Shown here piece after piece: positions 1 to 6,046 of a stretch of 9,058 nucleotides of DNA. This stretch comes from Bacteroidales bacterium. GTDB lineage: Bacteria; Bacteroidota; Bacteroidia; Bacteroidales; UBA7960. The notes under the pieces were generated by a model. That model did not search any database. It was given only the letters and a program-made list of their open reading frames with translations, and was not told the origin of the DNA. The stretch spans positions 1-9,058 of the forward strand of contig PWNO01000102.1 of assembly GCA_003557765.1 (NCBI GenBank). The letters are read 5' to 3'. A program made the translations under genes and the position numbers. Positions within the stretch are counted from its first letter, which is position 1; each line of letters opens with the position of its first letter.

Positions 1-1
1 G

Positions 2-517
2 CTCATCATCGAGCCACTCAACGCTTACCGCCTGAAGGAAAAGAAGCCTTCCAACATCGGTGAATATACCGTCCCGGTGGGCAAGCCCGAGATCATCAGC
101 GAAGGCAGCGACGTGACCCTGGTCACCTACGGATCCTGTGTCCGGATCGCACAAGATGCCGTCAGACAACTGAAAGAATTCAACATCTCCGTAGAGCTGG
201 TCGACGTGCAGAGCTTGCTGCCCTTCGACATCCACCACACCATCGTGAAATCGCTGAAGAAGACCAACAAGATCGTCTTTTTCGATGAGGATGTGCCGGG
301 AGGCGCCACCTCCTTCATGATGCAAAAGGTGCTGGAAGAGCAGCAGGGCTATCGCTATCTCGACGCTGAACCGGCCACAGTGACCGCCAAAGAGCACCGG
401 GCGGCATACAGTACCGACGGCGACTATTTTTCAAATCCCAATGCGGAAGACGTGTTTGAAAAGATCTACCTGCTAATGCACGAATACAACCCGGCAGCTT
501 ATCCGCAGATCTTCTGA
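2..517 (+). CDS. 2-oxo acid dehydrogenase E1, beta/transketolase C-terminal part (partial, 5' end missing)
   Basis: This is the last 171 residues of a thiamine-diphosphate-dependent E1 component, the decarboxylating part of a pyruvate or branched-chain 2-oxo acid dehydrogenase complex. The frame is open from base 2, so the GTG at 77 is an internal valine and the gene begins outside the window. The visible part matches the end of the pyrimidine-binding domain (EPLNAYRLKEK, then a VPVGKPEI stretch) followed by the transketolase C-terminal domain. That domain shows SDVTLVTYGSCV, VELVDVQSLLPFD, KIVFFDEDVPGG and the tail DYFSNPNAEDVFEKIY. In many Bacteroidota E1 alpha and beta are fused in one chain of roughly 650-700 residues. 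The missing upstream part decides whether that is so here, and the substrate cannot be read from this fragment. It converges on the rubrerythrin gene, with 204 bp between the two stops. Confidence 0.85.
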   Translation, partial: LIIEPLNAYRLKEKKPSNIGEYTVPVGKPEIISEGSDVTLVTYGSCVRIAQDAVRQLKEFNISVELVDVQSLLPFDIHHTIVKSLKKTNKIVFFDEDVPGGATSFMMQKVLEEQQGYRYLDAEPATVTAKEHRAAYSTDGDYFSNPNAEDVFEKIYLLMHEYNPAAYPQIF

Positions 518-575
518 AACACCCAGGATCACGATCACCCCTCCGGGCAAGGCAAGAACACTTCCGTCCCACCTT

Positions 576-598
576 GGATGGGCATAATGGACCCATCC
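576..598. other. Hairpin in the convergent E1/rubrerythrin gap
   Basis: GGATGGG (576-582) pairs perfectly with CCCATCC (592-598) across a 9-nt loop. It lies 58 bp after the E1 stop. There is no T-run on either strand, so it is not a standard intrinsic terminator. It could be a 3'-end stabilising or Rho-independent-like structure, or chance. The rest of 518-666 shows no convincing gene. Confidence 0.3.
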
Positions 599-666
599 GT
601 AAGGTTAAGCGGACAAGGAATTCGCATGGATGAACAGAGGAGATCCCATCTGGCCAATAAGCCATT

Positions 667-721
667 AACTAAAAGCCAAATAACCAAAAGCTAAAAGCCA
701 ACAAGCTAAAAGCCAACAAGC
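667..721 (+). repeat. Short-period array with a perfect 15-nt tandem duplication
   Basis: The unit CTAAAAGCCAACAAG occurs twice in perfect tandem (691-705 and 706-720). It is preceded by decayed copies (CTAAAAGCCAAATAACC at 669-685, then AAAAG). The words are variants of AGCYAAAA and GCCAACA, so the array looks like an expanded and partly diverged 7/8-nt word. It ends at the last bases of the rubrerythrin gene on the opposite strand. The same word family, on the other strand, abuts the purA start. Confidence 0.75.
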
Positions 722-1303
722 CTAATAGTTCTCGGCCAGCTCCTCAAACCAGGCCTGTGGATGGCGACAAGCGGGGCAATTCTTCAGGGCCTTCTCCCCT
801 TCGTGGATGTACCCGCATTTGATACAAAACCACTGAGTCTTCTGGGGCCTTTCAAAAACGGTGCCTTCCTTCACGCGCTCCAGCAGTTTGAGATAGCGTT
901 CCTCGTGGTGCTTCTCGACCTGGGCCACCAGCTTGAATGATGTAGCCACCCTTTTGAAGCCCTCCTCTTCAGCCACGCGGGCAAACTCCGGGTAAAGCTC
1001 AACCCACTCTTCGTTTTCACCGGCAGCAGCCGACACGAGGTTTTCCGCGGTGGTACCTACCCTACCAGCCGGATAGGCAGCCGTAATCTCCACCTTACCG
1101 CCTACGAGGTACTCATAAAAAGTCTTGGCGTGGATCTTCTCATGGTCTGCTGTCTGCCTGAAGATGTTGGCGATCTGCTCATAGCCTTCTTCGCTGGCCA
1201 CCTTGGCGTACATCTCATACCTGCGGGCCGCCTGCGATTCTCCTGCAAAGGCCTTCAACAAGTTTTTTTCCGTTTGTGTTCCTTTGATTTCTTTTTCTGA
1301 CAT
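722..1303 (-). CDS. rbr: Rubrerythrin
   Basis: This 193-residue cytosolic non-haem iron protein reduces hydrogen peroxide to water with electrons from NAD(P)H-linked donors; it is typical of anaerobes and microaerophiles. The N-terminal four-helix erythrin domain carries all expected diiron ligands: E22, E55 and H58 (DHEKIH), E96 and E99 (GENEEW), E130 and H133 (VEKHHEE). The C-terminal rubredoxin domain has C160-x2-C163 (CIKCGY) and C176-x2-C179 (CPAC) for a single Fe(Cys)4 site. Length and domain order match classical rubrerythrins. The frame stays open to a possible start at 1423, but those 40 extra codons only translate the 6-nt repeat (a TL/IL-rich string) and the spacer. The ATG at 1303, beginning [15 protein letters not shown], is therefore chosen by homology. 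No Shine-Dalgarno sequence is seen. The gene has its own candidate promoter at 1451-1484 and is probably transcribed apart from purA. Confidence 0.95.
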   Translation of the reverse strand: MSEKEIKGTQTEKNLLKAFAGESQAARRYEMYAKVASEEGYEQIANIFRQTADHEKIHAKTFYEYLVGGKVEITAAYPAGRVGTTAENLVSAAAGENEEWVELYPEFARVAEEEGFKRVATSFKLVAQVEKHHEERYLKLLERVKEGTVFERPQKTQWFCIKCGYIHEGEKALKNCPACRHPQAWFEELAENY

Positions 1304-1325
1304 ATCATTTGGTGTTTTTGGGATG

Positions 1326-1361
1326 AATAAGGTTAAGGCTAAGGTTAAGATTAATATTAAG
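1326..1361 (-). repeat. 6-nt-period tandem array in the rubrerythrin leader
   Basis: Six consecutive 6-nt units match CTTAAY or close variants when read on the minus strand (CTTAAT, ATTAAT, CTTAAC, CTTAGC, CTTAAC, CTTATT). The array ends 22 nt before the rubrerythrin ATG. The sense strand contains a single G, so the leader RNA should be largely unstructured. The array has the same period, consensus and orientation as the one at 8342-8401. Confidence 0.8.
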
Positions 1362-1382
1362 GTGTTAAAGGGTTGCGGCAAA

Positions 1383-1421
1383 CCCGGACATTTCGGCCTT
1401 TTGACATTTAGACTTTTAGAC
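1383..1421 (-). repeat. 8-nt-period tandem array in the rubrerythrin leader
   Basis: Read on the minus strand there are four full 8-nt units (GTCTAAAA, GTCTAAAT, GTCAAAAG, GCCGAAAT) and a final partial unit GTCCGGG. The period is exact, with no indels. The array lies 21 nt upstream of the 6-nt array. It has the same period, consensus (GWCNAAAR) and near-identical terminal unit as the array at 8258-8328, where the last unit is GTCCAGG. Confidence 0.8.
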
Positions 1422-1430
1422 ATTGTGCCC

Positions 1431-1444
1431 GGGGCAGTTGCCCC
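1431..1444 (-). promoter_or_regulatory. Strong hairpin at the predicted 5' end of the rubrerythrin transcript
   Basis: On the minus strand GGGGC pairs with GCCCC across the tetraloop AACT. It starts only about 6 nt downstream of the candidate -7 box at 1451-1458, so it would sit at or near the 5' end of the mRNA. No T-run follows, which argues against a terminator. A role in mRNA 5'-end stability or operator function is inference. Confidence 0.4.
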
Positions 1445-1450
1445 TCACAA

Positions 1451-1484
1451 CAAATGTAGCGGTTTTCAGCCCGAAAACAGGAAA
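1451..1484 (-). promoter_or_regulatory. Candidate Bacteroidota-type promoter for rubrerythrin
   Basis: TACATTTG on the minus strand (1458 to 1451) is an exact match to the -7 consensus TAnnTTTG. A weaker -33-like TTTC lies 22 nt upstream (1484 to 1481), in AT-rich DNA. The predicted start would be near 1444, giving a leader of about 140 nt that contains the hairpin and both repeat arrays. The match is by eye and the -33 box is imperfect. Confidence 0.42.
1462..1478. promoter_or_regulatory. Palindrome inside the rubrerythrin promoter spacer (candidate operator)
   Basis: GTTTTC (1462-1467) and GAAAAC (1473-1478) form a perfect 6-bp inverted repeat with a 5-bp centre. It lies between the candidate -33 and -7 boxes, a classic place for a repressor site. 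Which regulator would bind is unknown. It does not obviously resemble a 19-bp Fur or PerR box. Confidence 0.35.
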
Positions 1485-1508
1485 TGACAGAAATTTATAA
1501 ACAGAATA

Positions 1509-1593
1509 AATAAGGTTGAGGTTAAGGCTGAGATTAAGATTAAGATTAAGATTAGGTTAAGGTTGAGGTTAAGGAGTTATGGGAGTTATGGGG
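1509..1593 (-). repeat. 6-nt-period array plus 10-nt duplication between purA and rubrerythrin
   Basis: Read on the minus strand, 1573 to 1509 holds about eleven units of CTYAAY type (CTTAAC, CTCAAC, CTTAAT and so on), with one 5-nt unit breaking the phase. It ends in CTTATT, as the rubrerythrin leader array does. Next to it, at 1574-1593, a 10-nt word of the GAGTTATGGG type (plus strand) is repeated twice. The array begins 35 nt after the purA stop and lies upstream of the rubrerythrin promoter candidate, so unlike its relatives it does not directly precede a start codon. Confidence 0.8.
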
Positions 1594-1628
1594 TTTGCGG
1601 TGACATGGCAGGGTTGTTGGCGACGGGT

Positions 1629-2966
1629 TTAAACCACGGATAGCCTTTGCAGGATACCGGCGCCTTTACGGATGAGGATCTCCTTGCGGTCGGCCCCAAC
1701 GGAGATGATGTCGACAGGCACTTTGACAAAGTCTTCGATGACCGCCACATAGTCCAGCAGTTCCTGCGGAAGCGCTTCAAAGGTTTGGATGTCGTCAAGG
1801 GGGCGGTTCCATCCCCTCAGCTCTTCATAGATTGGTTCCATGTCCTGCTGGCCGGCAGAAAGCGGCACCACATCGTGCGATTCCCCATCCACCTTATAGG
1901 CAACACAGACACGGATCTTCTCCATGCTGTTGAGTACATCGGCTTTGGTCATGATCAGGCGGCTAACCCCATTAATCATCACGGCATACTTGAGGGCCGG
2001 CAGATCGAGCCAGCCACATCTGCGGGGCCTGCCGGTGGTAGAACCATATTCATGCCCTTCATCGCGCAAACGGTCTCCATCCGCATCTAAAATTTCAGTA
2101 GGAAATGGCCCGCTTCCCACGCGTGTACAATAAGCCTTAAACACACCAAACACCTCTCCGATACGCGAAGGCGCCACGCCAAGGCCCACGCAGGCTCCGG
2201 CAGTGATGGTATTGGATGAGGTAACATAAGGATAAGAGCCGAAATCAATGTCGAGCAGGGTACCTTGTGCACCCTCAGCAAGCACGCGGGCACCCTTGTC
2301 GAGCGCCTCATTCACAAACACCTCACTCTGTATCCGCGGCAGTGCCTTTAGCCTCTCAAGTCCTGAAAACCAAGCTTTCTCATAATCATCAAATGGCAAT
2401 CCATCCAACACCAAGTCCCTGAGGTCATAACCAAGATCTTCGGCCATCCGCAGATGCTCCTGCTTCAGGCGGGCATATTTTTCAGTAAAATCAGGCGTAG
2501 CTGTATCGGCAAGACGTAAACCCGTCCTTGCTACTTTGTCCGTATAGGCCGGACCAATGCCCTTAAGCGTACTGCCAATTTTCAGTTTGCCTTTCTTATT
2601 TTCAATGGCAGCATCCATTAGCCGGTGGGATGGCAAGATCAAGTGGGCCTTGCCGCAAACAAAAAGAGACTCCTGCAACTCTTCATCGGGAATGTTGAGC
2701 TGGTCGAGCTCCTTATTGATGATAAAGGGGTCCAGCACCACCCCATTGCCCACCACGTTCAGGCACCCCTTATGGAAAATGCCGCTGGGAATGGTGTGCA
2801 GGATGTACTTCTTGTCTTCGAAAACCAGCGTATGACCAGCATTGGGACCACCCTGGAATCGCGCAACCATTTTGTAGTGTGGAGTCAGGACATCCACAAT
2901 CTTTCCCTTGCCTTCATCTCCCCACTGCAAGCCCAGCAGGACATCGGCCTTGTTTGTGTCGTTCAT
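1629..2966 (-). CDS. purA: Adenylosuccinate synthase
   Basis: This 445-residue cytosolic enzyme makes adenylosuccinate from IMP, aspartate and GTP, the first committed step to AMP. The N-terminal GTP-binding loop with catalytic Asp is visible (LGLQWGDEGKGK, residues 11-22, D17), as are the catalytic His in AGHT (H45), the IMP-binding STLKGIGPAY segment (132-141), GSTTGRPRRCGW (308-319), TKADVL (340-345) and the C-terminal base-recognition SVGADR (422-427). It is slightly longer than the usual 420-432 residues, partly because 18 residues follow SVGADR. The frame is open to 3116, but the family begins at MNDTNKADVLLG, so the ATG at 2966 is used. The 50 upstream codons read through repeat and promoter DNA. 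A 7-nt-type repeat abuts the ATG. The candidate promoter is at 3044-3075. Confidence 0.97.
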   Translation of the reverse strand: MNDTNKADVLLGLQWGDEGKGKIVDVLTPHYKMVARFQGGPNAGHTLVFEDKKYILHTIPSGIFHKGCLNVVGNGVVLDPFIINKELDQLNIPDEELQESLFVCGKAHLILPSHRLMDAAIENKKGKLKIGSTLKGIGPAYTDKVARTGLRLADTATPDFTEKYARLKQEHLRMAEDLGYDLRDLVLDGLPFDDYEKAWFSGLERLKALPRIQSEVFVNEALDKGARVLAEGAQGTLLDIDFGSYPYVTSSNTITAGACVGLGVAPSRIGEVFGVFKAYCTRVGSGPFPTEILDADGDRLRDEGHEYGSTTGRPRRCGWLDLPALKYAVMINGVSRLIMTKADVLNSMEKIRVCVAYKVDGESHDVVPLSAGQQDMEPIYEELRGWNRPLDDIQTFEALPQELLDYVAVIEDFVKVPVDIISVGADRKEILIRKGAGILQRLSVV

Positions 2967-3005
2967 GGCTATTGGATTTTGGATTTTGGCTATTAGCTGT
3001 TGGCC
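2967..3005 (-). repeat. 7-nt-type degenerate repeat abutting the purA start codon
   Basis: On the minus strand the 39 nt directly before the purA ATG are built from words such as GCCAACA, GCTAATA, GCCAAAAT, CCAAAAT and CCAATA. The last word touches the start codon with no spacer. The word family is the same as at 667-721. It contains no Shine-Dalgarno sequence. Confidence 0.65.
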
Positions 3006-3023
3006 GTGAACATAACTGTTCCG

Positions 3024-3044
3024 GATCAGCTGCTTTGCCTGATC
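3024..3044. promoter_or_regulatory. Palindrome at the predicted purA transcription start
   Basis: GATCAG (3024-3029) and CTGATC (3039-3044) form a perfect 6-bp inverted repeat with a 9-bp centre. The right arm touches the -7 box, so the element covers the predicted start site. It could be an operator or, in RNA, a 5'-terminal hairpin. Chance is possible at this length. Confidence 0.35.
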
Positions 3045-3075
3045 AAAAATAGCACAAATAAATAAGAGAAACAAT
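3044..3075 (-). promoter_or_regulatory. Candidate Bacteroidota-type promoter for purA
   Basis: The minus strand reads ATTG (3075 to 3072), 20 nt, then TATTTTTG (3051 to 3044). This is an exact TAnnTTTG -7 box with a TTG -33 box at suitable spacing, and is the best promoter match in the window. It starts upstream of the fur stop-proximal region's end and would give a leader of about 70 nt, so purA need not depend on read-through from fur. Confidence 0.55.
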
Positions 3076-3081
3076 GCGGAT

Positions 3082-3546
3082 TTACCGGCATCTTTTACAA
3101 AGACCGTAAAAAGCAAAGGAACGATGGGTAACCTGGAAGTTCATCAGGTCCTCAACGGAGTCCTGAATGGCCTGCAGACGCGGATCACAAAACTCATAGA
3201 CGTTGCCGCACTTGCTGCACACCATGTGGTCGTGCTGACGATATTTGTATGACTTTTCAAACTGAGCCACATTCTTGCCAAACTGATGCTTTACCACGAG
3301 GTTGCAATTGAGCAGCAACTCAATAGTGTTGTATAGCGTTGCCCGACTGACACGGTATTTGTTGTTTTTCATTTTAATGTACAAGGACTCCACATCAAAA
3401 TGACCGTCAGTTAAGTAGATCTCGCGTAAAATCGTAAAACGCTCAGGGGTCTTCCGATGGCCATTGTTTTCCAGATAAGCAGAAAAGATCCCCTTTACTG
3501 TTTCAAAAACCTCCTGATCGGTATATTTATTCTTTTCTTCCTTCAT
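3082..3546 (-). CDS. Fur-family metal-dependent transcriptional regulator
   Basis: This 154-residue cytosolic DNA-binding protein is predicted to act as a dimer that represses genes when loaded with a metal. The N-terminal winged helix spans about residues 28-90 ([15 protein letters not shown], then [16 protein letters not shown] as recognition helix). The C-terminal metal-binding and dimerisation part has the family [10 protein letters not shown] block. Candidate sensory-site ligands are H49, E97, H105 and H107, plus E118 and H141. A structural zinc site is indicated by C110/C113 and C150/C153. The residue aligned with PerR Asp104 is Glu (E118), which favours a Fur-like over a peroxide-sensing PerR-like protein; the alignment is by eye. 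An in-frame ATG at 3570 would add eight residues (MRLLIHVD); the ATG at 3546 better fits family N-termini. The gene lies 153 bp after relA/spoT and 115 bp before purA. Confidence 0.9.
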   Translation of the reverse strand: MKEEKNKYTDQEVFETVKGIFSAYLENNGHRKTPERFTILREIYLTDGHFDVESLYIKMKNNKYRVSRATLYNTIELLLNCNLVVKHQFGKNVAQFEKSYKYRQHDHMVCSKCGNVYEFCDPRLQAIQDSVEDLMNFQVTHRSFAFYGLCKRCR

Positions 3547-3642
3547 GTCGACATGTATTAGCAAACGCATAAACCATCACTGCATCAGTATAAGCTCAAG
3601 CGGGCACAAAAGCATTCTGCCAAATATCGGGTATAAAGATAT

Positions 3643-3677
3643 AAAAAAAAACTCTTATTTGAATTCTTTATAAATAA
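3643..3677 (-). terminator. Possible weak intrinsic terminator after relA/spoT
   Basis: On the minus strand TTATTT (3677 to 3672) can pair with AAATAA (3660 to 3655) over an 11-nt loop. Three nt later comes a run of nine T (3651 to 3643). The T-run is convincing but the stem is only six A-T pairs, so efficiency is doubtful. It lies 23 nt past the relA/spoT stop. The AT-rich stretch may instead be part of the fur promoter region. Confidence 0.35.
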
Positions 3678-3699
3678 TAACTTATGTAGGAGGACAACG

Positions 3700-5946
3700 T
3701 CAGCTAACGGATTCCATCTTGCCGATCCGTGTCACCTTCTGAATGCCCTTCACTTTTTTGAGCTTCTTAATGAGTGAATTGAGGTGCTGGGTGTCGTTAA
3801 TGTACAACATCACCTCACCTTCGAAGGTGCCATCATGGGTGTCTAGATGAATGTTCCGGATATTCACGTTGTGTTCACTGGAAATGGTGTTGGTAATGGT
3901 CTGCAGCAAACCCGCTTCGTCGATGCCTTTCAAACGCAGACCGGACAGAAATGCAATGCTTTTGTTGGTCATCCACTTGGCCTTCACCACACGATAGGCA
4001 TATTTCGACATCAGTTGCACTGCGTTCGGACAATTGTTGCGGTGGATTTTGATGCCATCCTGTATGGTTACAAAGCCAAACACGTCGTCGCCAGGAATTG
4101 GGTTACAGCAGGGCGAGAGTTTATAGCTCAGGTTGTCCAGGCTGTCACCGATCAGCAAGGTGTCCGGCTTGTCTTTCAGCTGCTGCCGGATCGGGTCCTT
4201 TTCCGGTTGTTGGGCTGGTGCCTGTTCTTTGGATCGCGAAAAAGGCTTGCGGATGTAACTCAGCAGCCCCCCACCATCCTGTTCCGTAGCAAAGGCCTTG
4301 ATGTCCTTCTGAACGATGTTTCCCACCGCCACCTCAAAGTAAAGGTCCAACGGTGAGCCAAGCTTAAAATAATCCTGCAGTTTCTGCACTGTGGCTTGCG
4401 AATGCTCTATCTTAAACTGTCGGAGCTTCCTGTCCAGAATTTCCTTACCCTCCTCAGCCTGTCTTTTGCGCTTCTCCTTGAGGGCAGACTTGATCTTTCC
4501 TTTTGCCCGGGCCGTGGTCACATAGTTTAGCCAGTCGGCTTTGGGAGTTTGCTTTTTGGATGTGATGATCTCCACCTGGTCACCACTTTTCAGTTCGTAG
4601 CTAAGGGCCACAAGCTTATGGTTAACCTTTGCACCTAAGCAATTGTCTCCGATTTGCGTATGGATACTGTAAGCGAAATCCAGGGCCGTTGATCCCAGGG
4701 GAAGGGTACGCAACTCGCCTTTGGGGGTAAAGACGATGATCTCATCGGAGAAGAGATTCAGATTAAAGTCGTCAATAAAGTCCAGGGCATCTACATCGGC
4801 GCTTTTCAGGATCTCGCGAATCCGGCGCAGCCATTTGTCGATGCCGCTTTCTCCCGGCCTGGCCTCTTTATAGACCCAGTGGGCTGCATAGCCCTTTTCG
4901 GCGATGGCATCCATCCGCTCTGAGCGGATCTGCACCTCCACCCACTTGCCCTGCCGGCTCATCACCGTCGTATGCAGTGATTCATAGCCATTGGCCTTTG
5001 GTGTGGAAATCCAGTCGCGCAAACGGTCCGGGTTTGGCCGGTAAATGTCCGTCACAATGGAATATGCCCGCCAACAATCTGCCTTTTCTCTTTCCTCGGG
5101 CGCGTTCAACACAATCCGGATGGCAAAAATGTCGTACACCTCCTCAAAAGGCACCTCCTTCTTTTTCATCTTGTTCCAGATCGAGCTCACCGACTTGGTC
5201 CGTGACTGGATGGTAAAGTCAAGGTTTTCTTTTTGAAGTTCCCTTCGGATGGGTTTGGTAAAAGACTGGATGAAACGTGTCCTGGCAGCCCTGGTATCGG
5301 CAAGCTTCTGCTGGATGGTCTGATACACTTCCGGCTCCGTGTATTTCATTGCCAGGTCTTCGAGTTCGCTTTTGATGGCATGAAATCCGAGCCGGTGCGC
5401 CAGCGGTGCAAAAAGGTACAGGGTCTCATTGGCCACCTTAAGCTGTTTCTTTGGCGGCAGGGACTCCAGCGTGCGCATGTTGTGCAGCCGGTCGGCAAGC
5501 TTGATGAGGATGACCCTGACATCGTCAGACAGGGTCAGCAACATTTTCCGGAAATTCTCAGCCTGTATGGAGGTGGTCTGATCGAAGATGTCGGAGATCT
5601 TGGTCAGCCCGTCGATGATGCGCGCCACCTCTTCACCGAAGTAGTCGGTAATGTCTTCCAGGGTGTAATCGGTGTCTTCCACCACGTCGTGCAGCAGGGA
5701 ACAGATCACACTCGTAGCGCCCAGCCCGATCTCCTCCACGGCAATCTTGGCCACGGCTATGGGATGGTAAATATAGGGTTCACCACTCTTGCGGCGGTGA
5801 TCCTGATGCGCTTTGGCAGCAAAGTCAAAAGCCTCCCTGATCCGTTTGCGGTCTTCCTTGTTGATATGGTGTCTGCAAACGGTAAGCAGCGAACGATATT
5901 TCTTTAGTATTTCCGTGCGTTCTTTTTCAAAAGAAATTTCATTCAT
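3700..5946 (-). CDS. Bifunctional (p)ppGpp synthetase/hydrolase, RelA/SpoT (Rel) type
   Basis: This 748-residue cytosolic stringent-response enzyme transfers pyrophosphate from ATP to GDP or GTP and also hydrolyses (p)ppGpp. The N-terminal HD hydrolase domain (about 35-185) has its motifs intact: H61, H86-D87, E90-D91 (LLHDVVEDT), D152 and N156 (LADRLHNM). The synthetase domain (about 235-360) has SRTKS (248-252), YDIFAIRI (271-278), NGYESLH (319-325) and E337 in VEVQIR. The charge-switch motif reads R308-L-R-D311, the RxKD-like type of bifunctional enzymes rather than the ExDD type of RelA. A TGS domain (about 403-463), a Cys-rich CC/zinc-finger segment (C613, C614, H635, C639) and an ACT domain (about 668-743) follow. 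The frame is open to 6126 and would overlap the upstream phosphatase gene; MNEISFEKERTEIL at 5946 fits the family. The gap to the phosphatase stop is 100 bp. Confidence 0.96.
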   Translation of the reverse strand: MNEISFEKERTEILKKYRSLLTVCRHHINKEDRKRIREAFDFAAKAHQDHRRKSGEPYIYHPIAVAKIAVEEIGLGATSVICSLLHDVVEDTDYTLEDITDYFGEEVARIIDGLTKISDIFDQTTSIQAENFRKMLLTLSDDVRVILIKLADRLHNMRTLESLPPKKQLKVANETLYLFAPLAHRLGFHAIKSELEDLAMKYTEPEVYQTIQQKLADTRAARTRFIQSFTKPIRRELQKENLDFTIQSRTKSVSSIWNKMKKKEVPFEEVYDIFAIRIVLNAPEEREKADCWRAYSIVTDIYRPNPDRLRDWISTPKANGYESLHTTVMSRQGKWVEVQIRSERMDAIAEKGYAAHWVYKEARPGESGIDKWLRRIREILKSADVDALDFIDDFNLNLFSDEIIVFTPKGELRTLPLGSTALDFAYSIHTQIGDNCLGAKVNHKLVALSYELKSGDQVEIITSKKQTPKADWLNYVTTARAKGKIKSALKEKRKRQAEEGKEILDRKLRQFKIEHSQATVQKLQDYFKLGSPLDLYFEVAVGNIVQKDIKAFATEQDGGGLLSYIRKPFSRSKEQAPAQQPEKDPIRQQLKDKPDTLLIGDSLDNLSYKLSPCCNPIPGDDVFGFVTIQDGIKIHRNNCPNAVQLMSKYAYRVVKAKWMTNKSIAFLSGLRLKGIDEAGLLQTITNTISSEHNVNIRNIHLDTHDGTFEGEVMLYINDTQHLNSLIKKLKKVKGIQKVTRIGKMESVS

Positions 5947-6046
5947 AACAATTGATCCCCTGTTGATGTAAATGTAATTCTGCGTATGTGGTGCGGTCAT
6001 CAAGGCGCACAGGATAAAGCGGGCACTTCTTCCTCTAAATCCTTCC

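Noticed and set aside
315..665. 116-residue minus-strand open frame opposite the E1 gene
   Set aside because: It is a shadow of the E1 coding sequence plus the gap, with no family resemblance.
1431..1444. GC hairpin as the purA terminator
   Set aside because: No T-run follows on the minus strand, and it lies downstream of the predicted rubrerythrin promoter, about 190 nt after the purA stop.
1509..1573. CRISPR array or telomere-like repeat
   Set aside because: Units are 6 nt, degenerate and without spacers, and there are no cas genes. The array is internal to a chromosome-like gene context.
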